Origin: Maritimibacter dapengensis
Lineage (GTDB): Bacteria > Pseudomonadota > Alphaproteobacteria > Rhodobacterales > Rhodobacteraceae
Assembly: GCF_019218265.1 (NCBI RefSeq)
Contig: NZ_JAHUZE010000002.1
Coordinates: 744,001-808,000 of the forward strand
Length of the DNA stretch: 64,000 nt
Direction of reading: 5' to 3'
Positions 52,729 through 61,615 of this stretch are shown here, piece by piece. A program made the translations under genes and the position numbers. Position 1 is the stretch's first letter; each line of letters begins with the position of its first letter. Below the pieces are notes generated by a model. That model made no database searches. It was not told where the DNA came from and saw only the letters and a program-made list of their open reading frames with translations.

Positions 52729-54376
52729 TGGCCTTTTCCTCGTCGTAGAGCGCAGATTTAAAAGGCTCGGGGCCGGTCCGCGAAATCGTGTCGCGGAACA
52801 ACTCGCCGTCGTGCCGAAGGTCGAGATAGGCATGCACCAGGCGCTCGACGGCGTCCGCGACTTCGTCGTAGGCGAAACCGGGGCCGGTCTTTTCACCGAT
52901 CTTCATGTCGGGACCGGCATCGCCGCCCAGCGTGATCTGGTAGTTTTCAACGCCGGCCCGGTCGAGGCCGAGGATTCCGATGTCACCGATGTGGTGATGC
53001 CCGCAGGCGTTGATGCAGCCCGAAATCTTGATCGCCATTTCGCCGACGTCGATTTCGTTCTCGGCCATGCGCTCGGCAATCTGCTGAGCGACCGGGATCG
53101 AGCGTGCCGTTGCCAGCGCGCAGTAATCCATGCCGGGGCAGGCGATGATATCCGAGGCGAGGCCGGCATTCGCGGTGGCCAGCCCGTGCGCCTTCAACTC
53201 TCCGAAGACGGCAGGGAGGTCGGCTTTGGCGACGTGGGGCAGGACGAGGTTCTGTTCCTGCGTCACCCGCACTTCGTTCTGGCCGTATTTGCGGGCAAGC
53301 TCAGCGACGACGCGCATCTGCTCGGCATTGGCATCGCCCGGCACGCCGCCATGCGGCTTGAGCGAAATCATCGCGATGGCGTAGCCCTCGGCGAAATGCT
53401 CACGCAGGTTCACGTCCGCCCAGCTTGCGAAGACCGGATCGGCAGCGCGGGCGGCGTGATAGGCCGCGTCGTCGCGCGGGGCAAGCTCGGGAGCGGCGAA
53501 GGCGGTCTGAAGCTCGGCCAGGAGGTCTTGGTCCGCGCCGGAGAATTCCGGCCGGATACGGGCAAACGCTTCGTCCACACGGGTCGAGAATTCCTCGAGC
53601 CCCATTTCGTTGACCGTGATCTTGATCCGGGCCTTGTATTTGTTGTCCCGGCGGCCGGCGAGGTTGTAGACGCTCAGCACCGCTTCGAGATACGGCAGCA
53701 GGTCGGCCTGCGGAAGGAACTCACGTATCACGCGGCCCACGACCGGAGTCCGGCCAAGCCCGCCGCCGACGAGGATCTGGTAGCCGATCTCGCCGTCCTT
53801 CTCGACAATCCGCACGGCAAGGTCATGCGCCTTCGTGACGGCGCGGTCGTTGGGCGAACCGGTGACGGCGATTTTGAACTTGCGGCCGAGGAACTGGTAT
53901 TCCGGGTGGTCCGTCGACCAGATGCGGATCAGTTCGGCCACCGGGCGAGGGTCCATCAGCTCGTCGGCATGGGCACCGGCCAGCGGATCGGCGGTCACGT
54001 TGCGGATCGTGTTGCCCGAGGTCTGGATCGCGTGAAGGTTCACGTCGGCGAGACGGGCGAGCATGTCCGGCACATCTGGCAGTTTGGGCCAGTTGTACTG
54101 GATGTTCTGGCGCGTGGTGAAATGGCCGTAGCTACGATCCCAGCGTTCGGAAATCTCGGCCAGCACGTCGAGCTGATCGGCGTTGAGCGTGCCGTAGGGA
54201 ATCGCGACGCGCAGCATGTAGGCGTGCAATTGCAGGTAAAGACCGTTCATCAGACGCAGCGGGCGAAACTCGTCTTCGGTGAGCGAGCCGTCGATGCGAC
54301 GGTTCACCTGAGCGCGGAACTCCTCGACACGGCGGTCGAGATAGGTGCGGGTCGGGTTGTTCTGTGCGTCAAGCAT
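52718..54376 (-). CDS. cysI: Sulfite reductase hemoprotein (nitrite/sulfite reductase family)
   Basis: A 552-residue siroheme/[4Fe-4S] enzyme that reduces sulfite to sulfide with ferredoxin or an NADPH-linked partner. Siroheme-cluster cysteines appear as ACPGMDYCALATA and SGCINACGHHHIG. The family repeats include TTRQNIQYNWPKL and RVTQEQNLVLPH. The ATG at 54376 has GGGGA seven bases upstream; an ATG two codons earlier is too close to it. Its start overlaps the DUF2849 stop codon. No separate flavoprotein cysJ is present; fpr downstream may feed it electrons. Confidence 0.93.
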   Translation of the reverse strand: MLDAQNNPTRTYLDRRVEEFRAQVNRRIDGSLTEDEFRPLRLMNGLYLQLHAYMLRVAIPYGTLNADQLDVLAEISERWDRSYGHFTTRQNIQYNWPKLPDVPDMLARLADVNLHAIQTSGNTIRNVTADPLAGAHADELMDPRPVAELIRIWSTDHPEYQFLGRKFKIAVTGSPNDRAVTKAHDLAVRIVEKDGEIGYQILVGGGLGRTPVVGRVIREFLPQADLLPYLEAVLSVYNLAGRRDNKYKARIKITVNEMGLEEFSTRVDEAFARIRPEFSGADQDLLAELQTAFAAPELAPRDDAAYHAARAADPVFASWADVNLREHFAEGYAIAMISLKPHGGVPGDANAEQMRVVAELARKYGQNEVRVTQEQNLVLPHVAKADLPAVFGELKAHGLATANAGLASDIIACPGMDYCALATARSIPVAQQIAERMAENEIDVGEMAIKISGCINACGHHHIGDIGILGLDRAGVENYQITLGGDAGPDMKIGEKTGPGFAYDEVADAVERLVHAYLDLRHDGELFRDTISRTGPEPFKSALYDEEKANAA

Positions 54377-54674
54377 TTGCATATCCCCAGGACTTGCGGG
54401 CAGGGGCGGAAGGGCCTTCTGCGCGGAAGCTTTCGCGGAAATGGTTCGGCACCGGACCCGCGTCGCTGTTGTCGGCAGGGGCAAGGTATGCGCCCACGGC
54501 GATCTCCGGCTGGGTTTCCGCCAGCGCGAGACGCTCATCGGCGCGTTCTGCATCGGTGATGAATTCTGCCTTGGACATGGTCGAAACCCATGTGCCATCG
54601 GCGGCAAGGTAGATGACGGCGCCCGACAAAAGGTCGTTCGCACTGACAATTCCGGGCTGGAAGCGCTTGGCCAT
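54369..54674 (-). CDS. DUF2849 family protein, first gene of the cys operon
   Basis: A 101-residue protein of DUF2849, typically found before cysI in alphaproteobacteria. Its N-terminal part reads KRFQPGIVSANDLLSGAVIYL with WVSTMSKAEFI. The Ala/Pro-rich C-terminus ends eight bases into cysI. The role is unknown. In many relatives cysG precedes it; here the next gene upstream is the divergent Lrp regulator 150 bases away, so cysG is elsewhere. Confidence 0.85.
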   Translation of the reverse strand: MAKRFQPGIVSANDLLSGAVIYLAADGTWVSTMSKAEFITDAERADERLALAETQPEIAVGAYLAPADNSDAGPVPNHFRESFRAEGPSAPARKSWGYANA

Positions 54675-54824
54675 GATGTTCGCCTCTTCGCGTCTTGGCT
54701 TGTGTTAGGTTTAGATATAGGACATTGTCCCGTTTCGAGGCCAGTAGGGGCGGCGAATAAGGATGATTGTTCCTCCCGGACGGCCTAAATGGATCATTTG
54801 TCTCGTTGCAGAGAGGTTCGCAGA

Positions 54825-55301
54825 ATGCCGTCACAGCTTGATGACATAGACCGAAAAATCCTTGGCGAATTGCAGGCGGATGCGAGCCAGTCGCTGGACG
54901 TGATCGCGGGAAAAGTGGGGTCGTCGAAGACCCCGGTCTGGAACCGGATTCGCAAAATGCGCGAAGCCGGCGTGATCGGACCGCAAACGGTCATCGTGGA
55001 TGCCGAGAAGTTGGGGCTGGAGGCCTGTTTTTTCGTGCTGATCCGCACGTCCGAGCACGAGGCGGATTGGCAGGACAAGTTCCTCGCCACGCTGCGCGCG
55101 CGCCCCGAAGTGATGGAAGCGCACCGGCTGGCGGGTGAGATCGACTATATCCTGAAGGTGCGTGTCGCGAATGCGCGGGCCTACGACACCTTCTATCAGG
55201 CGTTGATTTCAGAGGTGAAGATCTTCAACGTCACCGCGCTTCTGTCGATGGAAGAGATCAAGTTCACCACTGAATTGCCGCTCGACACCGCGCAGCGTTG
55301 A
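54825..55301 (+). CDS. Lrp/AsnC-family regulator, probable controller of the cys operon
   Basis: A 158-residue Lrp/AsnC protein. The N-terminal helix-turn-helix (residues 4-62) contains LDDIDRKILGELQADASQSL and SKTPVWNRIRKMREAGVI. The RAM/effector domain (about 65-155) includes VMEAHRLAGEIDYILKVRV. GAGAGG lies eight bases before the ATG. It is divergent from the DUF2849-cysI-cysH operon with 150 bases between them, a fixed arrangement in relatives as I recall. Sensing of a sulfur compound such as cysteine is inferred. Confidence 0.9.
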   Translation: MPSQLDDIDRKILGELQADASQSLDVIAGKVGSSKTPVWNRIRKMREAGVIGPQTVIVDAEKLGLEACFFVLIRTSEHEADWQDKFLATLRARPEVMEAHRLAGEIDYILKVRVANARAYDTFYQALISEVKIFNVTALLSMEEIKFTTELPLDTAQR

Positions 55302-55334
55302 CCGACACGACGCAACTAATCGGGCCAGATGCCG

Positions 55335-55850
55335 TCAGGCCTTTGAGGACGAAGCTTTTTTCGACGTCCGGGCAGAGGTGACCATCAAACCCTGATCGAG
55401 CTGGATCACGTGCTGACTGCCCTTGAAGTGGAGCTGGAACACCCGCATCGGCACATTGCCGTTCATCCGGGTGATATAGTCGCCATCCGCCAGCCGACAG
55501 GCTTCGACCAGAGCGGCGCGCTTGCCGAACAGCATCGGCGCGCGCCAGTCCCGGACCAAGAGCTTCTGACGCGCCGACATGACCACGTTGCGCCCGAACC
55601 CGTCCTCGTCCAGAACGGAGGGCCGGAGCCGCACGAGGTCGTCCATCGGAAGTGTCAAAACGTTCAGACTTTCAAGCGTTTGCGCGCCTGCGTCAAAGGT
55701 GATGATACGGTCGCCTGGGGTGAGGTATTCGACGGGCAGCGCCCCGTCTGTCGTCATTACGGATGTGCCGAGGCCGAGACCCGAACGGCACAGGGGGAGC
55801 GTGACGCGAACGGACTTGCCGGACGCGACCCGAGTCATGATCTGGGTCAT
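55335..55850 (-). CDS. Hint-domain (intein-like) protein
   Basis: A 171-residue stand-alone Hint-like protein. It has GTSVMTTDGALPVEYLTPGDRI (block A-like; the nucleophile position is Ser/Thr), then ITFDAGAQTLESLNVLTL and SARQKLLVRDWRAPMLFG (in place of the block B TxxH with its His-type residue). RLADGDYITRM also fits. Hint domains self-splice or self-process; the usual N-terminal Cys is absent here, so activity is doubtful. It is common as a short protein in Roseobacters and of unknown function. There is no signal peptide. Confidence 0.72.
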   Translation of the reverse strand: MTQIMTRVASGKSVRVTLPLCRSGLGLGTSVMTTDGALPVEYLTPGDRIITFDAGAQTLESLNVLTLPMDDLVRLRPSVLDEDGFGRNVVMSARQKLLVRDWRAPMLFGKRAALVEACRLADGDYITRMNGNVPMRVFQLHFKGSQHVIQLDQGLMVTSARTSKKASSSKA

Positions 55851-55999
55851 GGTTATACCTGCTCAATTTTGCCTGTTCTTTTTTTGATCATGCTAACCAA
55901 ACAAAGGGTTAACCGCCAAGAAAAATTGTCGAATATTGGCTCGATACACCGTCTTTGCCTCTCGCAAAGCTTGGCCGGTGGTGCTACATCGGCCCGCGT

Positions 56000-56084
56000 G
56001 CGGGTGTGGCGGAACTGGTAGACGCACCAGATTTAGGTTCTGGCGCCGCGAGGCGTGGGGGTTCGAGTCCCTTCACCCGCACCA
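56000..56084 (+). tRNA. tRNA-Leu (anticodon UAG)
   Basis: Eighty-five bases including the encoded CCA. The acceptor stem is GCGGGTG / CACCCGC and the anticodon stem is CCAGA / TCTGG around TTTAGGT. A variable arm (GCGCCGCGAGGCGT) follows, with T-loop GTTCGAGTC and discriminator A. The long variable arm is typical of tRNA-Leu. Confidence 0.97.
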
Positions 56085-56260
56085 CTTCATGCCAATTGCA
56101 TCCATCCCATTGCACTTCTGCGGCGCATGATGCGCGCCCCGGTTCTGATTCATGCGTTTTCGTGCCAATCGGCTTGCAACGCCCGGTGACGCTCAATAGA
56201 AGGGCGTGAAATTTCCGGGGGCGCGGTGCGCGCGCCCCATTTGCCTATGAAGGAACTGCT

Positions 56261-57592
56261 ATGAGCGTCACCGAGACCATGAACGAAGGCCTGAAGCGCG
56301 GTTACAAGATCGTCGTGCCTGCTGCCGATCTGGACGCGAAGGTCAACGAAAAGCTGGAAGAGGCCCGTCCCGAAGTGGAGATGAAGGGCTTTCGCAAGGG
56401 CAAGGTGCCGATGGCGCTTCTCAAGAAGCAGTTTGGCCAGCGCCTGATGGGCGAAGCCATGCAGGAAGCCGTCGACGGGGCGATGAACGATCACTTCGAA
56501 GCGTCCGGCGACCGCCCGGCCATGCAGCCCGAGGTCAAGATGACCAACGAGGACTGGAAAGAGGGCGACGACGTCGAAGTCGAAATGTCCTACGAGGCGC
56601 TGCCCGAGATCCCGGAAGTCGACCTGACCTCGCTCAAGCTGGAGCGTCTCGTGGTCAAGGCGTCGGATGAGGAAGTCGACGACGCGCTGAAATCGCTGGC
56701 CGAAAACGCGCAGAACTTCGAGGACCGCAAGAAAGGTTCCAAGGCCAAGGACGGCGACCAGGTCGTGCTCGACTTCGTGGGCAAGGTCGACGGCGAAGCG
56801 TTCGACGGCGGCTCGGCCGAGGATTTCCCGCTCGTGCTCGGTTCCGGCCAGTTCATCCCGGGCTTCGAGGAACAGCTCGTGGGCGTGAAGGCCGATGAGG
56901 AGAAGGACGTCACCGTGACATTCCCCGAGGAATACGGTGCCGAGAACCTGGCCGGCAAGGAAGCGGTTTTCTCCTGCACGATCAAAGCCGTAAAGGCACC
57001 TGCTGCCGCCGAGATCAATGACGAACTGGCTCAGAAATACGGAGCCGAAGACCTCGCCGCGCTCAAGGCGCAGGTGACCGAGCGCCTCGAAGCGGAATAT
57101 GCAGGTGCAGCCCGCGCCGTCATGAAGCGCGGGCTTCTGGACGCGCTCGACGGCAAGGTGTCGTTCGAACTGCCGCCGAGCCTTGTCGACGCGGAAGCCA
57201 AGCAGATCGCGCACCAGCTTTGGCACGAGGAAAACCCGGACGTCGAAGGCCACGATCACCCTGAGATCGAGGTGAGCGACGAGGCCCAGAAGCTGGCCGA
57301 ACGCCGTGTGCGCCTTGGCCTCGTCCTGGCCGAGATCGGACAGAAAGCCGAAGTCGAAGTGACCGACGCCGAATTTACCCAGGCCGTCATGAACCAGGCG
57401 CGTCAGTACCCGGGTCAGGAACGGGCCTTCTTCGATTTCGTTCAGCAGAACCCGCAGATGCGCCAGCAGATCCAGGCACCTTTGTTCGAGGACAAGGTCG
57501 TCGATCACATCGCGGAACAGGCTGATGTGAAAGAGAAAGAGGTCTCCAAGGACGACCTGCAAAAGGCCGTGGACGCGCTCGACGAAGAGTGA
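56261..57592 (+). CDS. tig: Trigger factor
   Basis: A 443-residue ribosome-associated folding chaperone and prolyl isomerase. The ribosome-binding domain carries the signature GFRKGKVP (residues 43-50). The FKBP-type PPIase domain is near 155-245 ([37 protein letters not shown]). The C-terminal helical cradle runs to the end, closing with [10 protein letters not shown]-like acidic residues. AAGGA precedes the ATG at 56261. It follows tRNA-Leu by about 180 bases and is closed by a strong terminator. Confidence 0.96.
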   Translation: MSVTETMNEGLKRGYKIVVPAADLDAKVNEKLEEARPEVEMKGFRKGKVPMALLKKQFGQRLMGEAMQEAVDGAMNDHFEASGDRPAMQPEVKMTNEDWKEGDDVEVEMSYEALPEIPEVDLTSLKLERLVVKASDEEVDDALKSLAENAQNFEDRKKGSKAKDGDQVVLDFVGKVDGEAFDGGSAEDFPLVLGSGQFIPGFEEQLVGVKADEEKDVTVTFPEEYGAENLAGKEAVFSCTIKAVKAPAAAEINDELAQKYGAEDLAALKAQVTERLEAEYAGAARAVMKRGLLDALDGKVSFELPPSLVDAEAKQIAHQLWHEENPDVEGHDHPEIEVSDEAQKLAERRVRLGLVLAEIGQKAEVEVTDAEFTQAVMNQARQYPGQERAFFDFVQQNPQMRQQIQAPLFEDKVVDHIAEQADVKEKEVSKDDLQKAVDALDEE

Positions 57593-57618
57593 GCCACGTT
57601 CCATGACGTTGCGTTTCG

Positions 57619-57643
57619 GGCCGCCCTTCGGGGCGGCCTTTTT
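57619..57643 (+). terminator. Terminator of tig
   Basis: GGCCGCCC / GGGCGGCC stem with a TTCG tetraloop and TTTTT tail, 27 bases after the stop codon. Confidence 0.95.
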
Positions 57644-57681
57644 CGTCTCCGGTGTTAGGGTCGATCCGAGGAGGACCGACC

Positions 57682-58095
57682 ATGACCTACACAGGATTTG
57701 ACGGAGACAGCTTTCGCGCCTTTCGCGACGTGCCGCGCGAGGGACCGATCCAGATGCTCAATCTCGTGAAGTTCCGGGCGCAGGCCCGATACGAGGATGG
57801 ACGTGAAGCGACGGGCGCGCAGGCTTACGCCGCCTACGGCCGCGAAAGCGCGCCGGTCTTCAAACGCCTGGGCGGTCGGATCGTTTGGTCAGGGACGATG
57901 GAGCACATGCTCATCGGCCCGTCGGACGAGACATGGGATGCCTGTTTCATCGCCGAGTATCCGTCCGTCGATGCCTTCGTCGAGATGATCAAGGACCCGG
58001 ACTACCGCGCAGCGATGGTGCACCGGCAGGCGGCGGTGGAAACCTCACGGCTGATCCGCATGGAGCCGGGCAAGGCAGGCTCGGGTTTCGGCTGA
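57682..58095 (+). CDS. DUF1330 family protein
   Basis: A 137-residue protein of the DUF1330/dimeric alpha-beta barrel type. It contains GPIQMLNLVKFRAQARY, AYAAYGRESAPVFKRLGGRI, WDACFIAEYPSVDAFVEMIKDPDY and a C-terminal QAAVETSRLIRM. Related proteins are small dimers without a settled activity. GAGGAGG precedes the ATG at 57682. A short hairpin (58110-58125) and the methyltransferase terminator follow. Confidence 0.82.
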   Translation: MTYTGFDGDSFRAFRDVPREGPIQMLNLVKFRAQARYEDGREATGAQAYAAYGRESAPVFKRLGGRIVWSGTMEHMLIGPSDETWDACFIAEYPSVDAFVEMIKDPDYRAAMVHRQAAVETSRLIRMEPGKAGSGFG

Positions 58096-58109
58096 CGCAA
58101 CCAAAAGGA

Positions 58110-58125
58110 GCGGGCTGACGCCCGC
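58110..58125 (+). terminator. Short hairpin after the DUF1330 gene
   Basis: GCGGGC-TGAC-GCCCGC, followed by ACATAAAAA; weak as a terminator by itself. Confidence 0.4.
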
Positions 58126-58134
58126 ACATAAAAA

Positions 58135-58160
58135 GCAGGCCGCCCATGGGGGCGGCCTGC
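58135..58160 (-). terminator. Terminator of the methyltransferase gene
   Basis: GCAGGCCGCCC / GGGCGGCCTGC stem with an ATGG loop, followed on the minus strand by TTTTTATG. Confidence 0.9.
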
Positions 58161-58192
58161 GGGTTTGCATATTTGGGGCACGATGAAAGACA

Positions 58193-59248
58193 TCAGCCGC
58201 GGCGACGGCGTCCTCCGCGGCGACCACCTCTCGCGCCGCCTGCTGCGCTCTGATCGGCGGAGTTGAAGGCGATCCAGTCCGCGCCATGTGCATCGGCATC
58301 GAGCAGCAGGTTGGCCGCGCGGATGGCTTCCATCTCCTTGCCCGGCTTGTATTGGGTCGAGCCGAGGCCGAACATGGTGACGAAGGTCTCGTCGTCCATA
58401 CGTTCGGGCAGGACGATCCCGGCGGCTTCGACTTCGGCGCGCTTTTCCGCGATTTTCGAGGCCGGGACGGGCAGGGCGAGCGGGTTCATGATTGCCGAGG
58501 TCATGCCGGCGGCTGCGGCCATGGGCAGAAAGGCGTTGTTGATCCCGTGACGGTTGGGCAAGCCGAAGGAGATGTTGGACGCACCGCAGGTCGTGTTCAC
58601 GCCGAGTTCGTCTCGCAACCGGCGCACAAGCGTGAACACCTGCTTGCCCGCCGTCGCCATGGCGCCGATCGGCATGACCAACGGGTCGACGACGATGTCA
58701 TGGGCGGGAATGCCGAAATCGGCAGCGCGCTCGACGATCGACTTGGCCACCGCGAAACGGACATCCGGGTCTTCGGAAATTCCGGTGTCGTCGTTCGAGA
58801 TCGCCACCACGGGCACTTTGTATTTTGCGACGAGCGGGAGAACGAAATCCATCCGCTCCTCCTCGCCCGTCACGGAGTTGACCAGCGGGCGGCCCTGCGC
58901 GGCCTTTAGCCCCGCTTCCAATGCGGCGGGAACCGAGCTGTCGATACAGAGCGGCACATCCACGAGGCCCTGAACGAGATTGATAAGATCCGTCATGAGC
59001 GGCGGCTCGGTCTCGTTCGGGTTGGGGTTCGAGTTATAGACGACGCCCGCGTTCACATCGAGCACCGTGGCGCCGCAGGCGACCTGGGCGACCGCGTCCC
59101 GCTCGACCGTGGAGTAATCGCCCGCCTCGAGTTCCGCCGCCAGCTTCTTGCGGCCCGTGGGGTTGATCCGCTCGCCGATGACGCAGAATGGTTCGTCAAA
59201 GCCGATGGTGACGGTCTTGGAGGCGCTTTCCAGGATGGTGCGTGTCAT
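58193..59248 (-). CDS. Methyltetrahydrofolate:corrinoid methyltransferase-like protein with Arg/Gly tail
   Basis: A 351-residue pterin-binding barrel protein. It matches methyltetrahydrofolate methyltransferases (the AcsE/MtgA/DHPS-like family): CVIGERINPTGRKKL, LDVNAGV, CIDSSVPAALEAGL, NSVTGEEERMDF, DPLVMPIGAMATAGKQ and ASNISFGLP. It would move a methyl group between a corrinoid protein and tetrahydrofolate. The last 16 residues are an unusual basic Arg/Gly tail (ARGGRRGGRRRRG). The small virulence-factor-family gene starts ten bases upstream on the same strand. Confidence 0.85.
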   Translation of the reverse strand: MTRTILESASKTVTIGFDEPFCVIGERINPTGRKKLAAELEAGDYSTVERDAVAQVACGATVLDVNAGVVYNSNPNPNETEPPLMTDLINLVQGLVDVPLCIDSSVPAALEAGLKAAQGRPLVNSVTGEEERMDFVLPLVAKYKVPVVAISNDDTGISEDPDVRFAVAKSIVERAADFGIPAHDIVVDPLVMPIGAMATAGKQVFTLVRRLRDELGVNTTCGASNISFGLPNRHGINNAFLPMAAAAGMTSAIMNPLALPVPASKIAEKRAEVEAAGIVLPERMDDETFVTMFGLGSTQYKPGKEMEAIRAANLLLDADAHGADWIAFNSADQSAAGGARGGRRGGRRRRG

Positions 59249-59258
59249 TCTCTGTCCT

Positions 59259-59564
59259 TTATCCGGCGCTTTCGCGCCCTTTGTTTGAAATCAGCGTTTT
59301 CAGTCGCTCGGTGTCGTATTCGGCCTCGATCCGGGCGGCCTCGGCGGCGGCGACGTCCGCGTCTTCTCCGTCGATCTCGAAGGGCTCGGCGCGTCGCCAT
59401 TCCGAAAGATAATCGTCCGTTCCGGCCATGCCGGACACCATCGCAGCGCGGTCTATCGCCTGCTCGAACCGCTCGGGCAGGGGGTGTTTCGCCGCGCGGC
59501 GTCCGCGCCCGACGATGACCTGCGCGGGAATGTCGCGCCAATAGACGATTGTGACCTGAGCCAT
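59259..59564 (-). CDS. Small virulence-factor-family protein (PF13769-like)
   Basis: A 101-residue protein. It contains VTIVYWRDIPAQVIVGRGR and RFEQAIDRAAMVSGMAGTDDYLSEWRR, which match the alphaproteobacterial family annotated as virulence factor. That name is historical and no role is established. It lies ten bases before the methyltransferase gene on the same strand and is regularly found next to it in relatives, suggesting a one-carbon or corrinoid function rather than virulence. Confidence 0.8.
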   Translation of the reverse strand: MAQVTIVYWRDIPAQVIVGRGRRAAKHPLPERFEQAIDRAAMVSGMAGTDDYLSEWRRAEPFEIDGEDADVAAAEAARIEAEYDTERLKTLISNKGRESAG

Positions 59565-59772
59565 GACTTCTCCGTTTTGCCTTTGCTACCTGATCGCGCG
59601 CAGGCCGATATGCCATTTACGACCTCTGCAAACGTGATAACGGCGGAGCGGCTTCGGGGCCACCGGCGGGGGGATGAAAGTTCCTCACTATCTCCATGAG
59701 CGATCACGAAGCTTGCCACCATGCGGGGGGCGCATTACCCTGAGTGCAACTCGATATGGAAGGGCGATAGTC

Positions 59773-60885
59773 ATGGCGCCCAAGCGTCCCGAAGGTGCGG
59801 GCGCGTTCCCGAAAGCGGTCGAGCAGCCCGCGCCGGTCAAACCGGATCCAGACAGCCTCTATGCCGCGCTGGATCTAGGCACGAACAGTTGCCGCATGCT
59901 GATTGCCCAACCAAAGGGCAACCAGTTTCATGTCGTTGACAGCTTCTCCAAGTCAGTCCAACTCGGACAGGGCCTGTCCGGTTCCGGTCGCCTGTCTCGC
60001 GCATCCATGGCGCGCACCGTCCAGGCGCTGAAGATCTGCGAGCGGAAATTGCAGAAGCATGATGTAAGCCGGATGCGGCTGGTGGCGACCGAAGCCTGCC
60101 GGCGTGCGACCAATTCGCGCGATTTCATGCGGTTCGTGAGCCGGGAGACCGGGCTCAAGCTCGAAATCATCAAGCCGGAGGAAGAGGCGCGGCTCGCGGT
60201 GATCTCATGTGCGCCGCTCGTCAGCCAGAAAACCGAACAATTGCTGGTCGTCGATATCGGCGGCGGATCGACCGAGCTGGTCTGGATCGACGTCGCCCAG
60301 GTCGCGCCGCGCGACCGGCAAAAGGCGATCATGCGATTGCACAAGGGGTTCAAGGGCGACCCGGGCCCCTTTCCCGCTGCGAAGGTCGTGGATTGGATCT
60401 CGGTCCCGCTCGGCGTCGCGACGCTGCGTGAACAATTCGATGATGTCGACGACGATTCGGCGCGGTTCGCGCTCATGAGCTGGTTCTTCGAGGAACAGCT
60501 CGGGAATTTCTCGCCGTTTCATCAGGAGCAGGCGCGCGAAGGGTTCCAGATCATCGGCACCTCAGGCACCGTCACGACCGTTGCCGCGACCCATCTGGGT
60601 CTCAGGCGATATGATCGCAACAAGGTCGACGGTCTTCGCATGACATCCGACCAGATCGACAAGGTCATTCGCGGCTACCTCGCCGCCGGTCCCGAGGGCC
60701 GCCGCCGCGATCCGCGCATCGGCAAGGACCGTCAGGCGCTTATCATGTCCGGCGCGGCGATCCTTCAGGCGCTTCTGCGGGTGTGGCCCACCGACAGGCT
60801 TTCCGTGGCGGATCGGGGGTTGCGCGAAGGGTTGCTCTACGCGCAGATGTCGTCGGACGGCGTGCTGGAAGACGGACCTTACTGA
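59773..60885 (+). CDS. Exopolyphosphatase/guanosine pentaphosphatase family protein
   Basis: A 370-residue ASKHA-fold phosphatase of the Ppx/GppA family. The phosphate-1 motif is ALDLGTNSCRML (residues 32-43). The second phosphate motif is DIGGGSTELVW (near 162-172), and a GTSGTVTTVAA segment (near 278) follows. The C-terminal extension is short, so it is the single-domain type. It hydrolyses polyphosphate or pppGpp. The ATG at 59773 has GGAAGG nine bases upstream. rlmE follows three bases after the stop, so they form an operon. Confidence 0.92.
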   Translation: MAPKRPEGAGAFPKAVEQPAPVKPDPDSLYAALDLGTNSCRMLIAQPKGNQFHVVDSFSKSVQLGQGLSGSGRLSRASMARTVQALKICERKLQKHDVSRMRLVATEACRRATNSRDFMRFVSRETGLKLEIIKPEEEARLAVISCAPLVSQKTEQLLVVDIGGGSTELVWIDVAQVAPRDRQKAIMRLHKGFKGDPGPFPAAKVVDWISVPLGVATLREQFDDVDDDSARFALMSWFFEEQLGNFSPFHQEQAREGFQIIGTSGTVTTVAATHLGLRRYDRNKVDGLRMTSDQIDKVIRGYLAAGPEGRRRDPRIGKDRQALIMSGAAILQALLRVWPTDRLSVADRGLREGLLYAQMSSDGVLEDGPY

Positions 60886-60888
60886 AAG

Positions 60889-61602
60889 ATGGCGAAGAAA
60901 CCGGGAAAAAACACCTCCGGCCGGGGGCAGCGTGATTTGCGGGTGAAGGTGAAGACCGCCCGTGGAAGAAAGCTGTCATCGACCCGCTGGCTCGAACGGC
61001 AGTTGAACGACCCGTATGTGAAACGCGCCCGCGACGAAGGCTACCGTGGCCGGGCTGCGTTCAAAATCCTCGAGATTGACGACAAGTATCGCTTCCTCGT
61101 GCCCGGCGCGCGGGTCGTGGACCTGGGTTGTGCGCCCGGCGGCTGGCTTCAGGTTGCGGTCGAGCGGGTCAATGCGCTCGGCGAGAAAAAGGGCAAGGCG
61201 GTCGGCACCGTTCTGGGCGTCGACCTTCAGGAGGTCGAGCCTGTGGCCGGGGCCGAGGCGCACCAGCTGGACTTCATGGAAGACGGCGCGGACGACAAGG
61301 TGAAGGAATGGCTGGGCGGCAAGGCGGACGTGGTGATGTCCGACATGGCGGCGGCTTCGTCAGGCCACAAGCAGACCGACCACCTGCGGATCATCGCGCT
61401 CGGCGAAACCGCTGCGTATTTTGCCTTTGACGTGCTGGAAGAGGGCGGGACCTTCGTCGCCAAAGTGCTGGCAGGCGGCGCGGAGGGCGATCTTCAGAAG
61501 CTCCTGAAACAGAAGTTCGAGAAGGTCGCCAACGTCAAACCGCCCGCGAGCCGGTCGGATTCGTCCGAGAAATTCGTCGTTGCGACGGGCTTTCGCGGCT
61601 AG
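60889..61602 (+). CDS. rlmE: 23S rRNA (uridine-2'-O) methyltransferase RlmE
   Basis: A 237-residue FtsJ-type methyltransferase that modifies U2552 of 23S rRNA. A basic N-terminal tail precedes the SAM motif DLGCAPGGW (residues 78-86). The K-D-K catalytic residues are Lys59, the Asp in [17 protein letters not shown] and the Lys in FVAKVLAGG. The end [21 protein letters not shown] is the family C-terminus. It starts three bases after the ppx/gppA stop codon and converges on msrB with 13 bases between them. Confidence 0.95.
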   Translation: MAKKPGKNTSGRGQRDLRVKVKTARGRKLSSTRWLERQLNDPYVKRARDEGYRGRAAFKILEIDDKYRFLVPGARVVDLGCAPGGWLQVAVERVNALGEKKGKAVGTVLGVDLQEVEPVAGAEAHQLDFMEDGADDKVKEWLGGKADVVMSDMAAASSGHKQTDHLRIIALGETAAYFAFDVLEEGGTFVAKVLAGGAEGDLQKLLKQKFEKVANVKPPASRSDSSEKFVVATGFRG

Positions 61603-61615
61603 TCGCCAGTCGGCC

